A DNA stretch of 64,000 bases from Bacillus sp. V2I10 (lineage in GTDB: Bacteria; Bacillota; Bacilli; Bacillales; Bacillaceae). Location of the stretch: positions 892,001-956,000 of the forward strand of contig NZ_JAUSYV010000001.1 in NCBI RefSeq assembly GCF_030817055.1. The letters run 5' to 3'. The notes beneath the pieces were generated by a model, which was not told the DNA's origin, did not search any database, and saw only the letters and a program-made list of their open reading frames with translations. Position numbers and translations under genes: made by a program. This document shows positions 24,136 to 32,032 of this stretch, in pieces (the first letter of the stretch is position 1; the number at the start of each line of letters is the position of its first letter).

Positions 24136-25386
24136 ATGAAATCAAGAAAATGGTTAACGAGGTTCGGAGTTGCTTCTATGTTATTTGCTGGGGCTTTAGC
24201 AGGATGCAGTTCAGACGAGACTTCAAAAGAGGGCGCAGACGGAGAGAAAGTGGAAGTGACACTGGCTGGATGGGGCGGAAATCCGACTGAAGAAAAGCTG
24301 CTAAAGCAGACGATTGAAGACTTTGAAGCGAAGCATCCGAAAATTGATGTCAAGCTCGAGGTTATTACAGAGCAATATATGGATGTTATTAAAACGCGTT
24401 TGATCGGCGGAGAAGGACCAGATGTTTTTTATCTGGATGCATTTGAAGCTCCTGGTCTGATTGAAACTGGCGTTATTGAGCCTTTAGATGAGTATGTAAC
24501 AGAAGATTTTGATGTTGAAGACTTCGAGAAGCCATTATTGGAAGCGTTTGTTTCTGAGGACAAAACTTACGGTTTTCCAAAAGACTATTCAACTTTAGCA
24601 CTCTTTTACAATAAAAAAATGCTAGCTGATGCTGGCGTAGAGGTTCCTAAGACGTGGGAAGAGTTCCGAGAGGCTTCAAAGAAACTAACGAAAGACGGGC
24701 AATACGGATTTGGCGTTGCGCCTGAGCTTGCACGCCAATACTGGGTTGCAGAATCACTTGGAGGCGATGTGGTAAAAGAGGATAAAGCGAATTTTGCATC
24801 TGATGAAGTAGTACAAGCATTAAAACCGGTTATTGATATGCACAACGTCGATAAATCTGCCGTTGAAGCTAAAGAAGTAGGCGCAACTTGGGGCGGAGAA
24901 ATTTTCGGCCAGCAAAAAGCTGCTATGGTGATTGAAGGCAACTGGGCCATTCCATTCTTAGCTGATACATTCCCTGATGTTGAGTACGGAATTGCCGAGC
25001 TGCCGGAGATAGGCGGTGAGAAATCTACAATGGCATACAGTGTTGCTTATGTAATGAATGCTGCTTCTGAAAAGAAAGAAGCTTCATGGGAATTGCTTTC
25101 ATACTTGACTGGAAAAGAAGGCATGGAGACATGGACCAGCAAAGGCTATGCTCTGCCGACGCGTAAATCAGTTGCAGAAAAGCTTGGCTATGACAAAGAT
25201 GAGCTGCGCGGACCGCTTGTAGCAGGCGCTTCCTATGCAACTGTATGGTCAGAAGGGTCTAACCTTCCTATTATCGTGAATAATTTCAACAACCAATTTA
25301 TGAGTGCTTTCCTTGGAGACCGTCCGCTTGAAGAAGCATTAAAAGAAGCGGAAAAACAGGCAAACAGCGAGATTGACTCGAAATAA
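24136..25386 (+). CDS. ABC sugar-binding lipoprotein
   Basis: Family 1 extracellular solute-binding protein, about 416 residues, with a lipoprotein signal ending in the lipobox LAGC (lipidated Cys about 22 residues in). The maltose-binding-type motifs VTLAGWGGNPTEE, GGEGPDVFYLDAFE, FPKDYSTLALFYNKKML and AAMVIEGNWAIP are present. I use ATG 24136, 8 nt after AAGGGG; ATGs at 24118 and 24130 are at the ribosome site. Captures the oligosaccharide for the downstream permeases. Two hairpins after it probably keep its mRNA more abundant than the permease part. Confidence 0.9.
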   Translation: MKSRKWLTRFGVASMLFAGALAGCSSDETSKEGADGEKVEVTLAGWGGNPTEEKLLKQTIEDFEAKHPKIDVKLEVITEQYMDVIKTRLIGGEGPDVFYLDAFEAPGLIETGVIEPLDEYVTEDFDVEDFEKPLLEAFVSEDKTYGFPKDYSTLALFYNKKMLADAGVEVPKTWEEFREASKKLTKDGQYGFGVAPELARQYWVAESLGGDVVKEDKANFASDEVVQALKPVIDMHNVDKSAVEAKEVGATWGGEIFGQQKAAMVIEGNWAIPFLADTFPDVEYGIAELPEIGGEKSTMAYSVAYVMNAASEKKEASWELLSYLTGKEGMETWTSKGYALPTRKSVAEKLGYDKDELRGPLVAGASYATVWSEGSNLPIIVNNFNNQFMSAFLGDRPLEEALKEAEKQANSEIDSK

Positions 25387-25400
25387 GAAAAAGAGGCTGA

Positions 25401-25428
25401 GAAAAGGGAAATGCATGTTTCCCTTTTC
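25401..25428 (+). terminator. Hairpin 1 between binding protein and permease genes
   Basis: GAAAAGGGAAA, TGCATG, TTTCCCTTTTC, perfect 11-bp stem, no long T tail. Likely an mRNA-stability or partial-termination hairpin at the 3' end of the binding-protein cistron. Confidence 0.7.
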
Positions 25429-25439
25429 TTCTTTAAAAT

Positions 25440-25496
25440 CTGCACTGGTTCTTTCTGACGAAGTCTTTATCACTTCGTCAGAAAGAGTTCGTGCAG
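25440..25496 (+). other. Hairpin 2 between binding protein and permease genes
   Basis: CTGCAC pairs with GTGCAG and an inner stem TCTTTCTGACGAAGT pairs perfectly with ACTTCGTCAGAAAGA around a 7-nt loop. No T tail follows, so it is better read as a protective or processing structure than as a terminator. Confidence 0.75.
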
Positions 25497-25529
25497 GATT
25501 TACTTAAAGTGGGGGGCTTGGATAGCAAA

Positions 25530-26429
25530 ATGAAAAATCTATTTTCCAAACGAACATTAAGAGAGGCTGGACAAGGCTACTTTTTCATGTCGCCTGCATT
25601 GTTTGTCTTACTATTATTTATCATCGGTCCCATTTTTTATATTGTCTTTCTTTCGTTTCATAAAGTACAGCTGCTGGGAACGGCAAGCTACGATTTCGTA
25701 GCTTTTGATAACTTTACGAGAATACTAGATGACACCCGGGCGCAGATCGCTTTGTGGAACACATTTAAATATGTGGTGATTGTAGTTCCGTGTCAGACGA
25801 TTCTCGCGTTAATTCTTGCCGCAACATTAAATGCAGGCTTAAAGGGTCAAACATTCTTTAGAATTGTTTACTTTCTGCCTACCCTGACATCGTCTGCTGT
25901 ATTAACCCTGATTTTTATGTGGATGTACAACAAAAATGGATTAATCAACAACGTATTAGACACACTTGGCTTGCCGACTTACAACTTCCTTGGAGACCCG
26001 AATATCGCGCTCAATGCGATTATGATTATGAACATTTGGTCGACAGCACCGTTCTTCATGGTTATCTATTTAGCTGCTCTGCAGGATATTCCGGACTCTC
26101 TTTACGAAGCTGCTGAGCTTGACGGGGCAAATACCATTCAGAAATTCTTGAAAATTACGGTACCGCAATTGCGCCCGGTAACATCATTTGTAGCGATTAT
26201 GGGCTTAATCGGAACGTTCCAGCTGTTTGATCAATCCTACATTTTCTCAGCGGGATCAGGAGGACCGGATAATTCAACCTTAACTGTTGTTCTTTTAGTC
26301 TATCAGTATGCGTTTAAAAATCTCGGAACGATGGGATACGCAGCGGCTCTTGTTCTTCTGCTTGCCATTGTTATTCTTGTGGCGACATTGCTGCAGCGGA
26401 AATTTTCAAAAGAAGAGTCACTTTACTAA
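25530..26429 (+). CDS. ABC sugar permease, MalF type
   Basis: About 299 residues, six membrane helices, with the cytoplasmic EAA loop YEAAELDGANTIQKFLKITVPQ that docks the ATPase. Begins FFMSPALFVLLLF, typical of UgpA/MalF-like subunits. I chose ATG 25530; GTG 25509 or TTG 25518 are alternatives around the GGGGGG ribosome site. Pairs with the MalG-type protein 15 nt downstream. No ATPase gene is present, so a shared MsmX-type ATPase elsewhere is presumably used. Confidence 0.88.
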   Translation: MKNLFSKRTLREAGQGYFFMSPALFVLLLFIIGPIFYIVFLSFHKVQLLGTASYDFVAFDNFTRILDDTRAQIALWNTFKYVVIVVPCQTILALILAATLNAGLKGQTFFRIVYFLPTLTSSAVLTLIFMWMYNKNGLINNVLDTLGLPTYNFLGDPNIALNAIMIMNIWSTAPFFMVIYLAALQDIPDSLYEAAELDGANTIQKFLKITVPQLRPVTSFVAIMGLIGTFQLFDQSYIFSAGSGGPDNSTLTVVLLVYQYAFKNLGTMGYAAALVLLLAIVILVATLLQRKFSKEESLY

Positions 26430-26444
26430 AAGGAGGATGGAAAG

Positions 26445-27272
26445 ATGAAAAAGAAATTTGGAATTGGAAAAGCGATTGTATACGCGATTCTAATACTCTA
26501 TGCTGTTACAACACTTGTGCCGTTTTTATGGGCTCTTTCCTCTTCGTTCAAAACGCTGCAGGAAATTGTCAGCGGCACCCTAAGCTTTATTCCGAAAAAC
26601 TTTACGTTTGATAACTATAAGCAAATTTTTATAGAGCAGGAGCTTTTCCCAAGATGGATGTTTAACAGTGTTTTAATCGCTGTTATAGGTACGGTATTAA
26701 ATCTTTTGTTCAATTCTATGGCAGGGTACGCTCTTGCAAGACTCAGCTTTCCCGGCAAAAAGGCGCTGTTCATTACGATTCTTGCCGTGCTGATGATTCC
26801 CGCTCAAGTCACGATGATTCCAAACTACTTGATTTTAAAAGAGTTCGGGTGGCTGAATTCGTATCAGGGAATGATCGTTCCGGCCATGATTAATGCGACG
26901 TTCATTTTCATGATGCGCCAGTTCTTTATCAACTTTCCAAAAGAATTGGAAGAAGCAGCTGAAATGGATGGCCTCAGCAGGCTGGGCACGTTCTTTAAAA
27001 TTGTTCTTCCGCTTGCACGACCGGCTCTTGCTGCACAGGCAATCTTCGTATTCATGGGCTTCTGGAACGATTTTATGAGACCGCTGATTGTCATGACGGA
27101 TATTGAAATGTTCACACTGCCGCTCGGTCTGAATACGTTCAAAGGACAGTTTGTCAGCTATTGGAACTACATTATGGCAGCTTCAATGGTGTTTACATTG
27201 CCTGTCCTGCTGATTTATGCGTTCTTCAATCGTTATTTTATAAAGGGGATTTCCTTTACTGGAGGGAAATAA
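26445..27272 (+). CDS. ABC sugar permease, MalG type
   Basis: 275 residues, six helices, EAA loop LEEAAEMDGLSRLGTFFKIVLP, typical MalG/UgpE ending FNRYFIKGISFTGGK. ATG preceded by AAAGGAGGATGG. Completes the importer of the LacI-controlled locus: glycosidase, binding protein, MalF, MalG. Confidence 0.92.
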   Translation: MKKKFGIGKAIVYAILILYAVTTLVPFLWALSSSFKTLQEIVSGTLSFIPKNFTFDNYKQIFIEQELFPRWMFNSVLIAVIGTVLNLLFNSMAGYALARLSFPGKKALFITILAVLMIPAQVTMIPNYLILKEFGWLNSYQGMIVPAMINATFIFMMRQFFINFPKELEEAAEMDGLSRLGTFFKIVLPLARPALAAQAIFVFMGFWNDFMRPLIVMTDIEMFTLPLGLNTFKGQFVSYWNYIMAASMVFTLPVLLIYAFFNRYFIKGISFTGGK

Positions 27273-27311
27273 TAAGGAAGCTGGTGCGGAGGCATCAGCT
27301 TCTTTTTTTTG
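27273..27311 (+). terminator. Terminator of the sugar operon
   Basis: GGAAGCTGGTGC, GGA, GGCATCAGCTTC with small mismatches, then TTTTTTTT. It lies at the convergence with the SRPBCC gene. Confidence 0.85.
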
Positions 27312-27735
27312 TTTCACAATGTCTTTTTAACTGCTGCAGCAGGGAAAGTGCCAGTTTCTCAGTCAGCTTGCTTGATAGCTTGCCCAAGATTTTTGCAAGC
27401 TTCGATAAATAGATGGTCTCATAGGTTTGAGTGACCTGAGTGTCGCCCTGTACATCTTCAAGGTGATAGGAAATCACCATTTTAAACGCTTTGCTTTCAA
27501 GGGAATACGTATAAGTTTCCGGTTCGGCAACCGCACCATTTTTTCCTTGAAAAGAAGTTCGCATCACACCTTCTCTTTGCACTTGAATAAATGATGCTCC
27601 CTCACTCTTCTCTGCTGAGGGCTGTTCGTATTGGATCTTTTCTATTTCTTTTGTCCATGTCTCGCGAGCGGCCGGTGAGGAAAGCTGTTCAAAAACAAAT
27701 CCTATCGGTGCGTGAATAACGAGTGTATGCTTCAA
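27295..27735 (-). CDS. SRPBCC-fold (START-like) protein
   Basis: 146 residues with the helix-grip fold: starts LKHTLVIHAPIGFVFEQL, central RTSFQGKNG and MVISYHLEDV strands, long C-terminal helix LSSKLTEKLALSLLQQLK. Such proteins bind hydrophobic ligands; no function assigned. TTG start at 27735 follows GGGAGGATT and overlaps, as TTGA, the stop of a broken upstream gene fragment, so it was once translationally coupled to a partner. Confidence 0.7.
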   Translation of the reverse strand: MKHTLVIHAPIGFVFEQLSSPAARETWTKEIEKIQYEQPSAEKSEGASFIQVQREGVMRTSFQGKNGAVAEPETYTYSLESKAFKMVISYHLEDVQGDTQVTQTYETIYLSKLAKILGKLSSKLTEKLALSLLQQLKRHCETKKRS

Positions 27736-27853
27736 GATAGATAATCCTCCCATTTCTTTGATTGAAGAGCTTCCTTCAATTTCATAAGTGCTGATGTTTC
27801 AATGGTTTTTATTTCTTCAATTAATCCTCCCTCTATAAAGAAAGGAATAACTC
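27732..27853 (-). pseudogene. 3' fragment of a gene formerly coupled to the SRPBCC gene
   Basis: An open frame with coding-like composition, IPFFIEGGLIEEI then KTIETSALMKLKEAL and KKWEDYLS, ends at TGA 27732-27734, overlapping the SRPBCC start. Upstream it meets stops in all useful frames within about 50 nt and then IS110-related sequence. Family not identifiable; the fragment is short, so this may also be chance. Confidence 0.4.
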
Positions 27854-28243
27854 TGGATTTCTAGCTTTTTCTTAAGATTTCATCTAGATTTATTTTAATT
27901 AGACATCAAAGTTATGGATGTAAGTTGAAAATAAGGATATTTTTGGTGCGTTAGAGAAAAAAAGTCCTTAACTGCCTAACCACTCCTATCCAAAAAGTGG
28001 TTATCTAGTTAAAGTATGGTTGCACTGGTGGATGTCCACATGTCTCATGGAGGTCAACCCTCCCATGTCTCACAGAGTCTACGCTCCAAAATTCCTTCGT
28101 CCAACCTTTCCATGAGGTGGATGTCAGTGATGCTGCCCGACAGGATCAAAGTCCTTACTTTAATTGTTTTACTGACTAATCCGTGCTTCAAATGTCTAAA
28201 TAATAATCCTAAATAAAACCTTTTGAATATTAACTAATGAACC
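27854..28243 (-). ncRNA. 3' non-coding part of the IS110-family element: candidate bridge RNA
   Basis: 390 nt without a gene. On the strand of the transposase, about 28015-28170 is rich in structure: CATGGGAGG-GTTGA-CCTCCATG hairpin (28040-28070 region), a twice-repeated GACATCCACC, and a terminal AACCACT...AGTGGTT hairpin near 27979-28005. In the IS1111 group of this family the guide (bridge) RNA is encoded in the end downstream of the transposase. Assignment by position and structure only. Confidence 0.35.
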
Positions 28244-29620
28244 CTAAGCTGCCAGTAAAGGAGCCATATGAGGAATATCCTTCAACATTCTATCTTCACT
28301 AAATTCACATTGTTTTGTACCAATCGTAAAAAGAATTCGTATCAGCTTATTACATATCGCTATCAGCGATTGCATTTTCTTTAGAGGATTATTTTTACGT
28401 GTTGTAAAATACTCATGTAAAGCTTTAAAAGCAGTGTTCTTAGCTACCAAAGGCATCGCTACTCGGAAGAGGAGAGCCCTTAGTGTCTTCCTGCCTCTCT
28501 TTGTAATCTTCGTATGCCCTTTGTGCTTTCCAGAGGTGTTCTCCTTTAAACTCAACCCAGCTAACTTGATGATTTGTCGAGGGTGAGAATAGTAACTTAA
28601 ATTCCCTACTTCAGAAAAGAAGCCAGCTACAGTGTCCTTGCCGATTCCTGTGATGGCCAACATTTGTTGAACACCTGGTATCCGTTCAAGGAGTCCATCA
28701 ATATCAGATTCTAGTTCTTCGAACTTTTCATTTATTAACTCATACTTGTCTAGTAAAGTGCGAAGCTCTAATTTAGCCATCCTTGAACCTTCACGAATAC
28801 CGATAGAGTCTTTGGCTACTCGTTTAAGTTCTTGAATTTTACTGAGTCCAACCGCACGTTTTACAGCTTTTCTGAGGTGAATGAGGATCTCTTGTTCCGA
28901 GACTATCTCTAACTCATGTGGTAATACGTTTAACTTTAATAATTGTAGTGCTGCTTTTCCTTCCCAATCCTTAAACACTGTAAGGAATTCAGGGAAATAT
29001 CGATCTAACCAGTTATGAATTTGCCCCTGCACAGCTTGTAAGTCAACAAATAAGAGATCGCGTATTTTCCTTGCCACACGAAGTTCTGCATAAACTCCTT
29101 GTGGAATATTAGGTTCGGCATATCTCCCATCTTTGACTAGCTGTGCAATGACTTTAGCGTCCTTCACATCATTTTTGGTTGGAGAATTATCATCTAATTC
29201 TTTAGATTTCTTCACATGCATAGGATTTACCACGACAAACTTTATCTCCTCTTCTTTAAGAAAATGAGCGAGGTTGAGCCAATAATGACCTGTCGGCTCC
29301 ATTCCAATAATCACCTTATCCATGCCGTGTTGTTCCATCAAATGTTTTATCCAGCCTAAAAAAAGATTAAAATGTGATTTGGTATTTTCAAAATGACAAG
29401 GTGCACCAAACTCTAGGCCTCTAAAGTCTTGAGCACGAGCTACATGCTTGTACTTCGCAATATCTACACCTACAATTAGTGTTTGAGAAGTTATTTGAGC
29501 AATCTTTTTATTTTGGTTATAATTCATTTGAACAGCCTCCTGGTTATTTGAGTTCGTCCTTTTTGCCGGCAAGCACTGGACACTCATATCTTACCAAGAG
29601 GTTTATTTTTTGTTCAAACC
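27960..29620 (-). mobile_element. IS110-family insertion sequence (approximate limits)
   Basis: Single transposase gene with non-coding flanks of about 280 nt (3') and 90 nt (5'). IS110-type elements lack terminal inverted repeats and usually make no target duplication, so exact ends cannot be set from one copy. It separates the SRPBCC locus from a small gene at 29634. Confidence 0.7.
28244..29527 (-). CDS. IS110-family DEDD transposase (recombinase)
   Basis: 427 residues. N-terminal RuvC-like DEDD domain with GVDIAKYKHVA (first Asp), GMEPTGHYW (Glu) and KNDVKDAKVIAQL (Asp pair); C-terminal Transposase_20 domain with RIPGVQQMLAITGIGKDTVAGF and the serine region LAGLSLKENTSGKHKG. The frame is intact, so the element may be active. 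Start ATG 29527 is 9 nt after AGGAGG. Members of this family recombine with guidance from an element-encoded RNA. Confidence 0.93.
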   Translation of the reverse strand: MNYNQNKKIAQITSQTLIVGVDIAKYKHVARAQDFRGLEFGAPCHFENTKSHFNLFLGWIKHLMEQHGMDKVIIGMEPTGHYWLNLAHFLKEEEIKFVVVNPMHVKKSKELDDNSPTKNDVKDAKVIAQLVKDGRYAEPNIPQGVYAELRVARKIRDLLFVDLQAVQGQIHNWLDRYFPEFLTVFKDWEGKAALQLLKLNVLPHELEIVSEQEILIHLRKAVKRAVGLSKIQELKRVAKDSIGIREGSRMAKLELRTLLDKYELINEKFEELESDIDGLLERIPGVQQMLAITGIGKDTVAGFFSEVGNLSYYSHPRQIIKLAGLSLKENTSGKHKGHTKITKRGRKTLRALLFRVAMPLVAKNTAFKALHEYFTTRKNNPLKKMQSLIAICNKLIRILFTIGTKQCEFSEDRMLKDIPHMAPLLAA

Positions 29621-29633
29621 CCATTTTTCTTCA

Positions 29634-29810
29634 TTACAGGAATGCTGCCAGATGCATAAACAGCTCCTTGCGCTCAGCCTCAGTAAACACCAGATGCTCG
29701 CTACCTTCTGCTTTTTGACTAAGCAGATCAGCGTTCATTTGTTTATACTCTTCCAAGTTGAAATCTTCACTATGAAAAAACTGATTCAGCTTCTGAAATT
29801 TTTCTTTCAT
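29634..29810 (-). CDS. Small acidic hypothetical protein (58 residues)
   Basis: Not recognised. Starts KEKFQKLNQFFHSEDFNLEE, ends RKELFMHLAAFL; predicted helical, charged. Supported by a plausible promoter on the minus strand (TTGAAA-17-TTATAC, about 29843-29871), codon use like neighbours and a full frame ending just before the IS110 element. No terminator follows because of the element. Could alternatively be an N-terminal remnant. Confidence 0.5.
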   Translation of the reverse strand: MKEKFQKLNQFFHSEDFNLEEYKQMNADLLSQKAEGSEHLVFTEAERKELFMHLAAFL

Positions 29811-29873
29811 TCCCGTCTAAATTTCAGCAGAGCGGAAAGCTGTATAATAAAGGATATATCCTGCTTTCAAAAT

Positions 29874-29907
29874 GAAAAAGCTGATCTTCATACAGATCAG
29901 CTTTTTT
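29874..29907. terminator. Bidirectional terminator
   Basis: AAAAAGCTGATC, TTCATACA, GATCAGCTTTTTT; symmetric A and T runs. Serves the leftward gene at 29913 and would also stop rightward transcription. Confidence 0.85.
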
Positions 29908-29912
29908 GTCAT

Positions 29913-30239
29913 TTAATCTACTCTATATTTTAAGTAACTGTAGTTCTCTGTCGGTTTCACTTCAACCGTTTTTCCATCTGCATCTTTAAGGATTTCAAAC
30001 TCCTGATACGTTTCTACCCAATATCCATCTTTCTCTTCTGATGCGATTTTCTTATCCTCGTACACTGTAAAAAGCGGCTGCTCCTTTGCCGCAGTCTCTG
30101 CTTCTTCTTCAGCAGCCATAGGAAAGGATCCTGTTTCAATATTTCTTGCCTGAAATGAATCTAAATAGGCCATCGTTCCAATCAGGAGGACAAGAAAAAA
30201 GAGGGTGAAAATTTGTGAACTTGTTTTAGACAGCAACAC
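29913..30239 (-). CDS. Hypothetical membrane-anchored protein
   Basis: 108 residues: short cytoplasmic start, one membrane helix (SQIFTLFFLVLLIGTMAYL), then an acidic exterior part with AAEEEAETAAKE and a compact C-terminus (YWVETYQEFEILKDADGK). GTG start after AAAGGAGCGGCTG. No family recognised. Divergent from a thioredoxin-like gene. Confidence 0.6.
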   Translation of the reverse strand: MLLSKTSSQIFTLFFLVLLIGTMAYLDSFQARNIETGSFPMAAEEEAETAAKEQPLFTVYEDKKIASEEKDGYWVETYQEFEILKDADGKTVEVKPTENYSYLKYRVD

Positions 30240-30346
30240 CAGCCGCTCCTTTCAAAAACATCTTAATTCATATGTACGCTCGTCTCACAGGAATATGTCC
30301 ATTCTTAAAGGAGAATGATAAGGATAAAAAAAGGAAAGTGATATAG

Positions 30347-30826
30347 ATGGCACGAATAATTCTGCTTGCTGTACTGCTTAGTCTTTGTATCCCGCTGGAA
30401 CAATCTGCTGCAGCAAAAGCACCTGAACTTAAGCTTTCGGATATCAATCAGAAAGAACATGAAATAAAACCCCCCTACGATCAGCCCATTGTTCTGAATT
30501 TCTGGGCATCCTGGTGCGGTCCCTGCAAAATGGAAGCACCTGATTTAGTGAAGCTTGCTGAGAAATATAAAGGTCATGTGAAGATTTATGCGGTCAATAT
30601 GACCAATCAGGATTCAGAAGAAGGAGCGTATATGTTCGCTAAAGACTATGGATTTTCATTTCCTGTTTTGCTTGATAAGACTGGGGAAGCTTCTTCATTA
30701 TTTAGAGTAGCGGCGGTGCCTACAACCTTTTTTGTGGATAGGAATGGCGAAATTGCGAGTGTGCTGACTGGGTATGGAGGGACAGAGCTGCTTGAGAAGC
30801 GGGTTAAGGCATTAATAGCTCATTAG
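30347..30826 (+). CDS. Exported thioredoxin-like (TlpA/ResA type) protein
   Basis: 159 residues with an N-terminal signal peptide/anchor (IILLAVLLSLCIPLEQSAAA) and a redoxin domain containing WASWCGPCKMEAPDL (redox Cys pair), the cis-Pro loop VAAVPTTFFVD and FPVLLDKTGEAS. Likely reduces disulfides outside the membrane, as ResA or StoA do, but neither cytochrome nor sporulation neighbours are here to decide the partner. AAAGGAAAGTG upstream of the ATG. Confidence 0.85.
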   Translation: MARIILLAVLLSLCIPLEQSAAAKAPELKLSDINQKEHEIKPPYDQPIVLNFWASWCGPCKMEAPDLVKLAEKYKGHVKIYAVNMTNQDSEEGAYMFAKDYGFSFPVLLDKTGEASSLFRVAAVPTTFFVDRNGEIASVLTGYGGTELLEKRVKALIAH

Positions 30827-30831
30827 TACGA

Positions 30832-30866
30832 AGGACCGATCGTAATTGACCGGTCCTCCTTTTTTT
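30832..30866. terminator. Terminator between the redoxin and YeiH genes
   Basis: AGGACCG, ATCGTAATTGAC, CGGTCCT, CC, then seven T. Ends at the convergent YeiH stop codon. Confidence 0.85.
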
Positions 30867-31878
30867 AATTAAGCCCAAGCAATAGAACTAACCCATACCC
30901 GGCAGCAGACAGCAGCACAGACCCTGTCAAACCGGCAATCAACGGCTTAGAGCCAAGCTTTTTAAAAGTCTTTAAGTTTACGTTTAATCCAAGTCCAGCC
31001 ATGGCCATTCCAATTAATAGATAGGAAAAAGAGACAAGGAAAGAGGCCGTTTCCTCTGAAGCAATTCCAGCTGTTTTTAACCCGCTCATGAAAAGGAATC
31101 CTAGAATAAACCAAGGAATAGGCAGGGAAGAGGGAGCACCTTCTGGCTTTTTTTCTCTAAAAAGGATTCCGACTATCAGAGCAGCGGGTACAAGCAGGGC
31201 GACACGGGTTAATTTTACGATAATGGCTAAATCTTCTGATTCGGTTCCTCCAATCGATGCCGCAGCTACGACATGTGCGACCTCATGCAGCGTTCCTCCG
31301 GAAAAAGCACCGAAACCATAGGGTGTTAGATTTATAAAAGAATATAAAAAGGTGTACAGCAGGGTAAAGGCCGTGCCTAAAATGGCAATGGTTCCTGCAC
31401 TTACAGCAGTCTCCTCATCATTTGCCTTAACCAATGGGGCAATTGCCGCAACTGCTGCAGCCCCGCAAATTGCGGTTCCACATGCGGTGAGTATACTGAT
31501 TTTCTTATCCACTTTGAGAAAGCGGGAAAGAGCATATACCAGGGGTATGGTAAAGAGGATTACGATGAAGGAAAGGATAAACACGTTAATTCCAGCTTGA
31601 TAGAGAACTGTCAGGTTTAATCTCATTCCGAGAAAAATGATGCCGAGGCGCAATAGCTTTTTACTTGAAAAAGAGGCTCCTTTAAGCACTGTCTCACTTA
31701 TTCCGGCAGAAGCTCTCCACAACATTCCCAGAATCATGGCGATGATAAGGGGTCCTATAACGGAAAATAAGGAGAAACTTGCTATATAAGAAGCAATAGC
31801 TGCAAATATGAATGTCAGCAAAATCCCTTGCATAAAAGGCAACCGCTGATGTTTTAGCTTTGTTTGACTGTTCAACAT
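30865..31878 (-). CDS. YeiH/UPF0324 family membrane protein (putative sulfate exporter)
   Basis: About 337 residues, roughly ten helices with the family motifs LGIIFLGMRLNL, TACGTAICGAAAVAA, GTLHEVAHVVAA and GMAMAGLGLNVNL. The family is annotated as putative sulfate/sulfonate exporters and often pairs with a LysR regulator; none is adjacent here. Start ATG 31878, preceded by AGGAAGTG. Confidence 0.85.
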   Translation of the reverse strand: MLNSQTKLKHQRLPFMQGILLTFIFAAIASYIASFSLFSVIGPLIIAMILGMLWRASAGISETVLKGASFSSKKLLRLGIIFLGMRLNLTVLYQAGINVFILSFIVILFTIPLVYALSRFLKVDKKISILTACGTAICGAAAVAAIAPLVKANDEETAVSAGTIAILGTAFTLLYTFLYSFINLTPYGFGAFSGGTLHEVAHVVAAASIGGTESEDLAIIVKLTRVALLVPAALIVGILFREKKPEGAPSSLPIPWFILGFLFMSGLKTAGIASEETASFLVSFSYLLIGMAMAGLGLNVNLKTFKKLGSKPLIAGLTGSVLLSAAGYGLVLLLGLN

Positions 31879-31999
31879 GATGTACACTTCCTAAGAAATT
31901 TGTTCTTAAGATAACTTTATCAACTTCATAACTATTAGTAAAATAAATATAAATTATAATATTTATTAGTATTATTGATAATAGAGGGTCTTCAAAAGA

Positions 32000-32029
32000 A
32001 AAAACCCCTGATTATAATCAGGGGTTTTT
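32000..32029. terminator. Perfect 30-bp palindromic terminator
   Basis: AAAAACCCCTGATTA and its exact reverse complement TAATCAGGGGTTTTT, immediately 3' of the MFS gene. Fully symmetric, so functional in both directions. Confidence 0.85.
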
Positions 32030-32032
32030 AGA

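Noticed and set aside
28016..28216. 66-residue plus-strand ORF near the IS element
   Set aside because: It lies antisense to the structured non-coding IS110 end, with no ribosome binding site.
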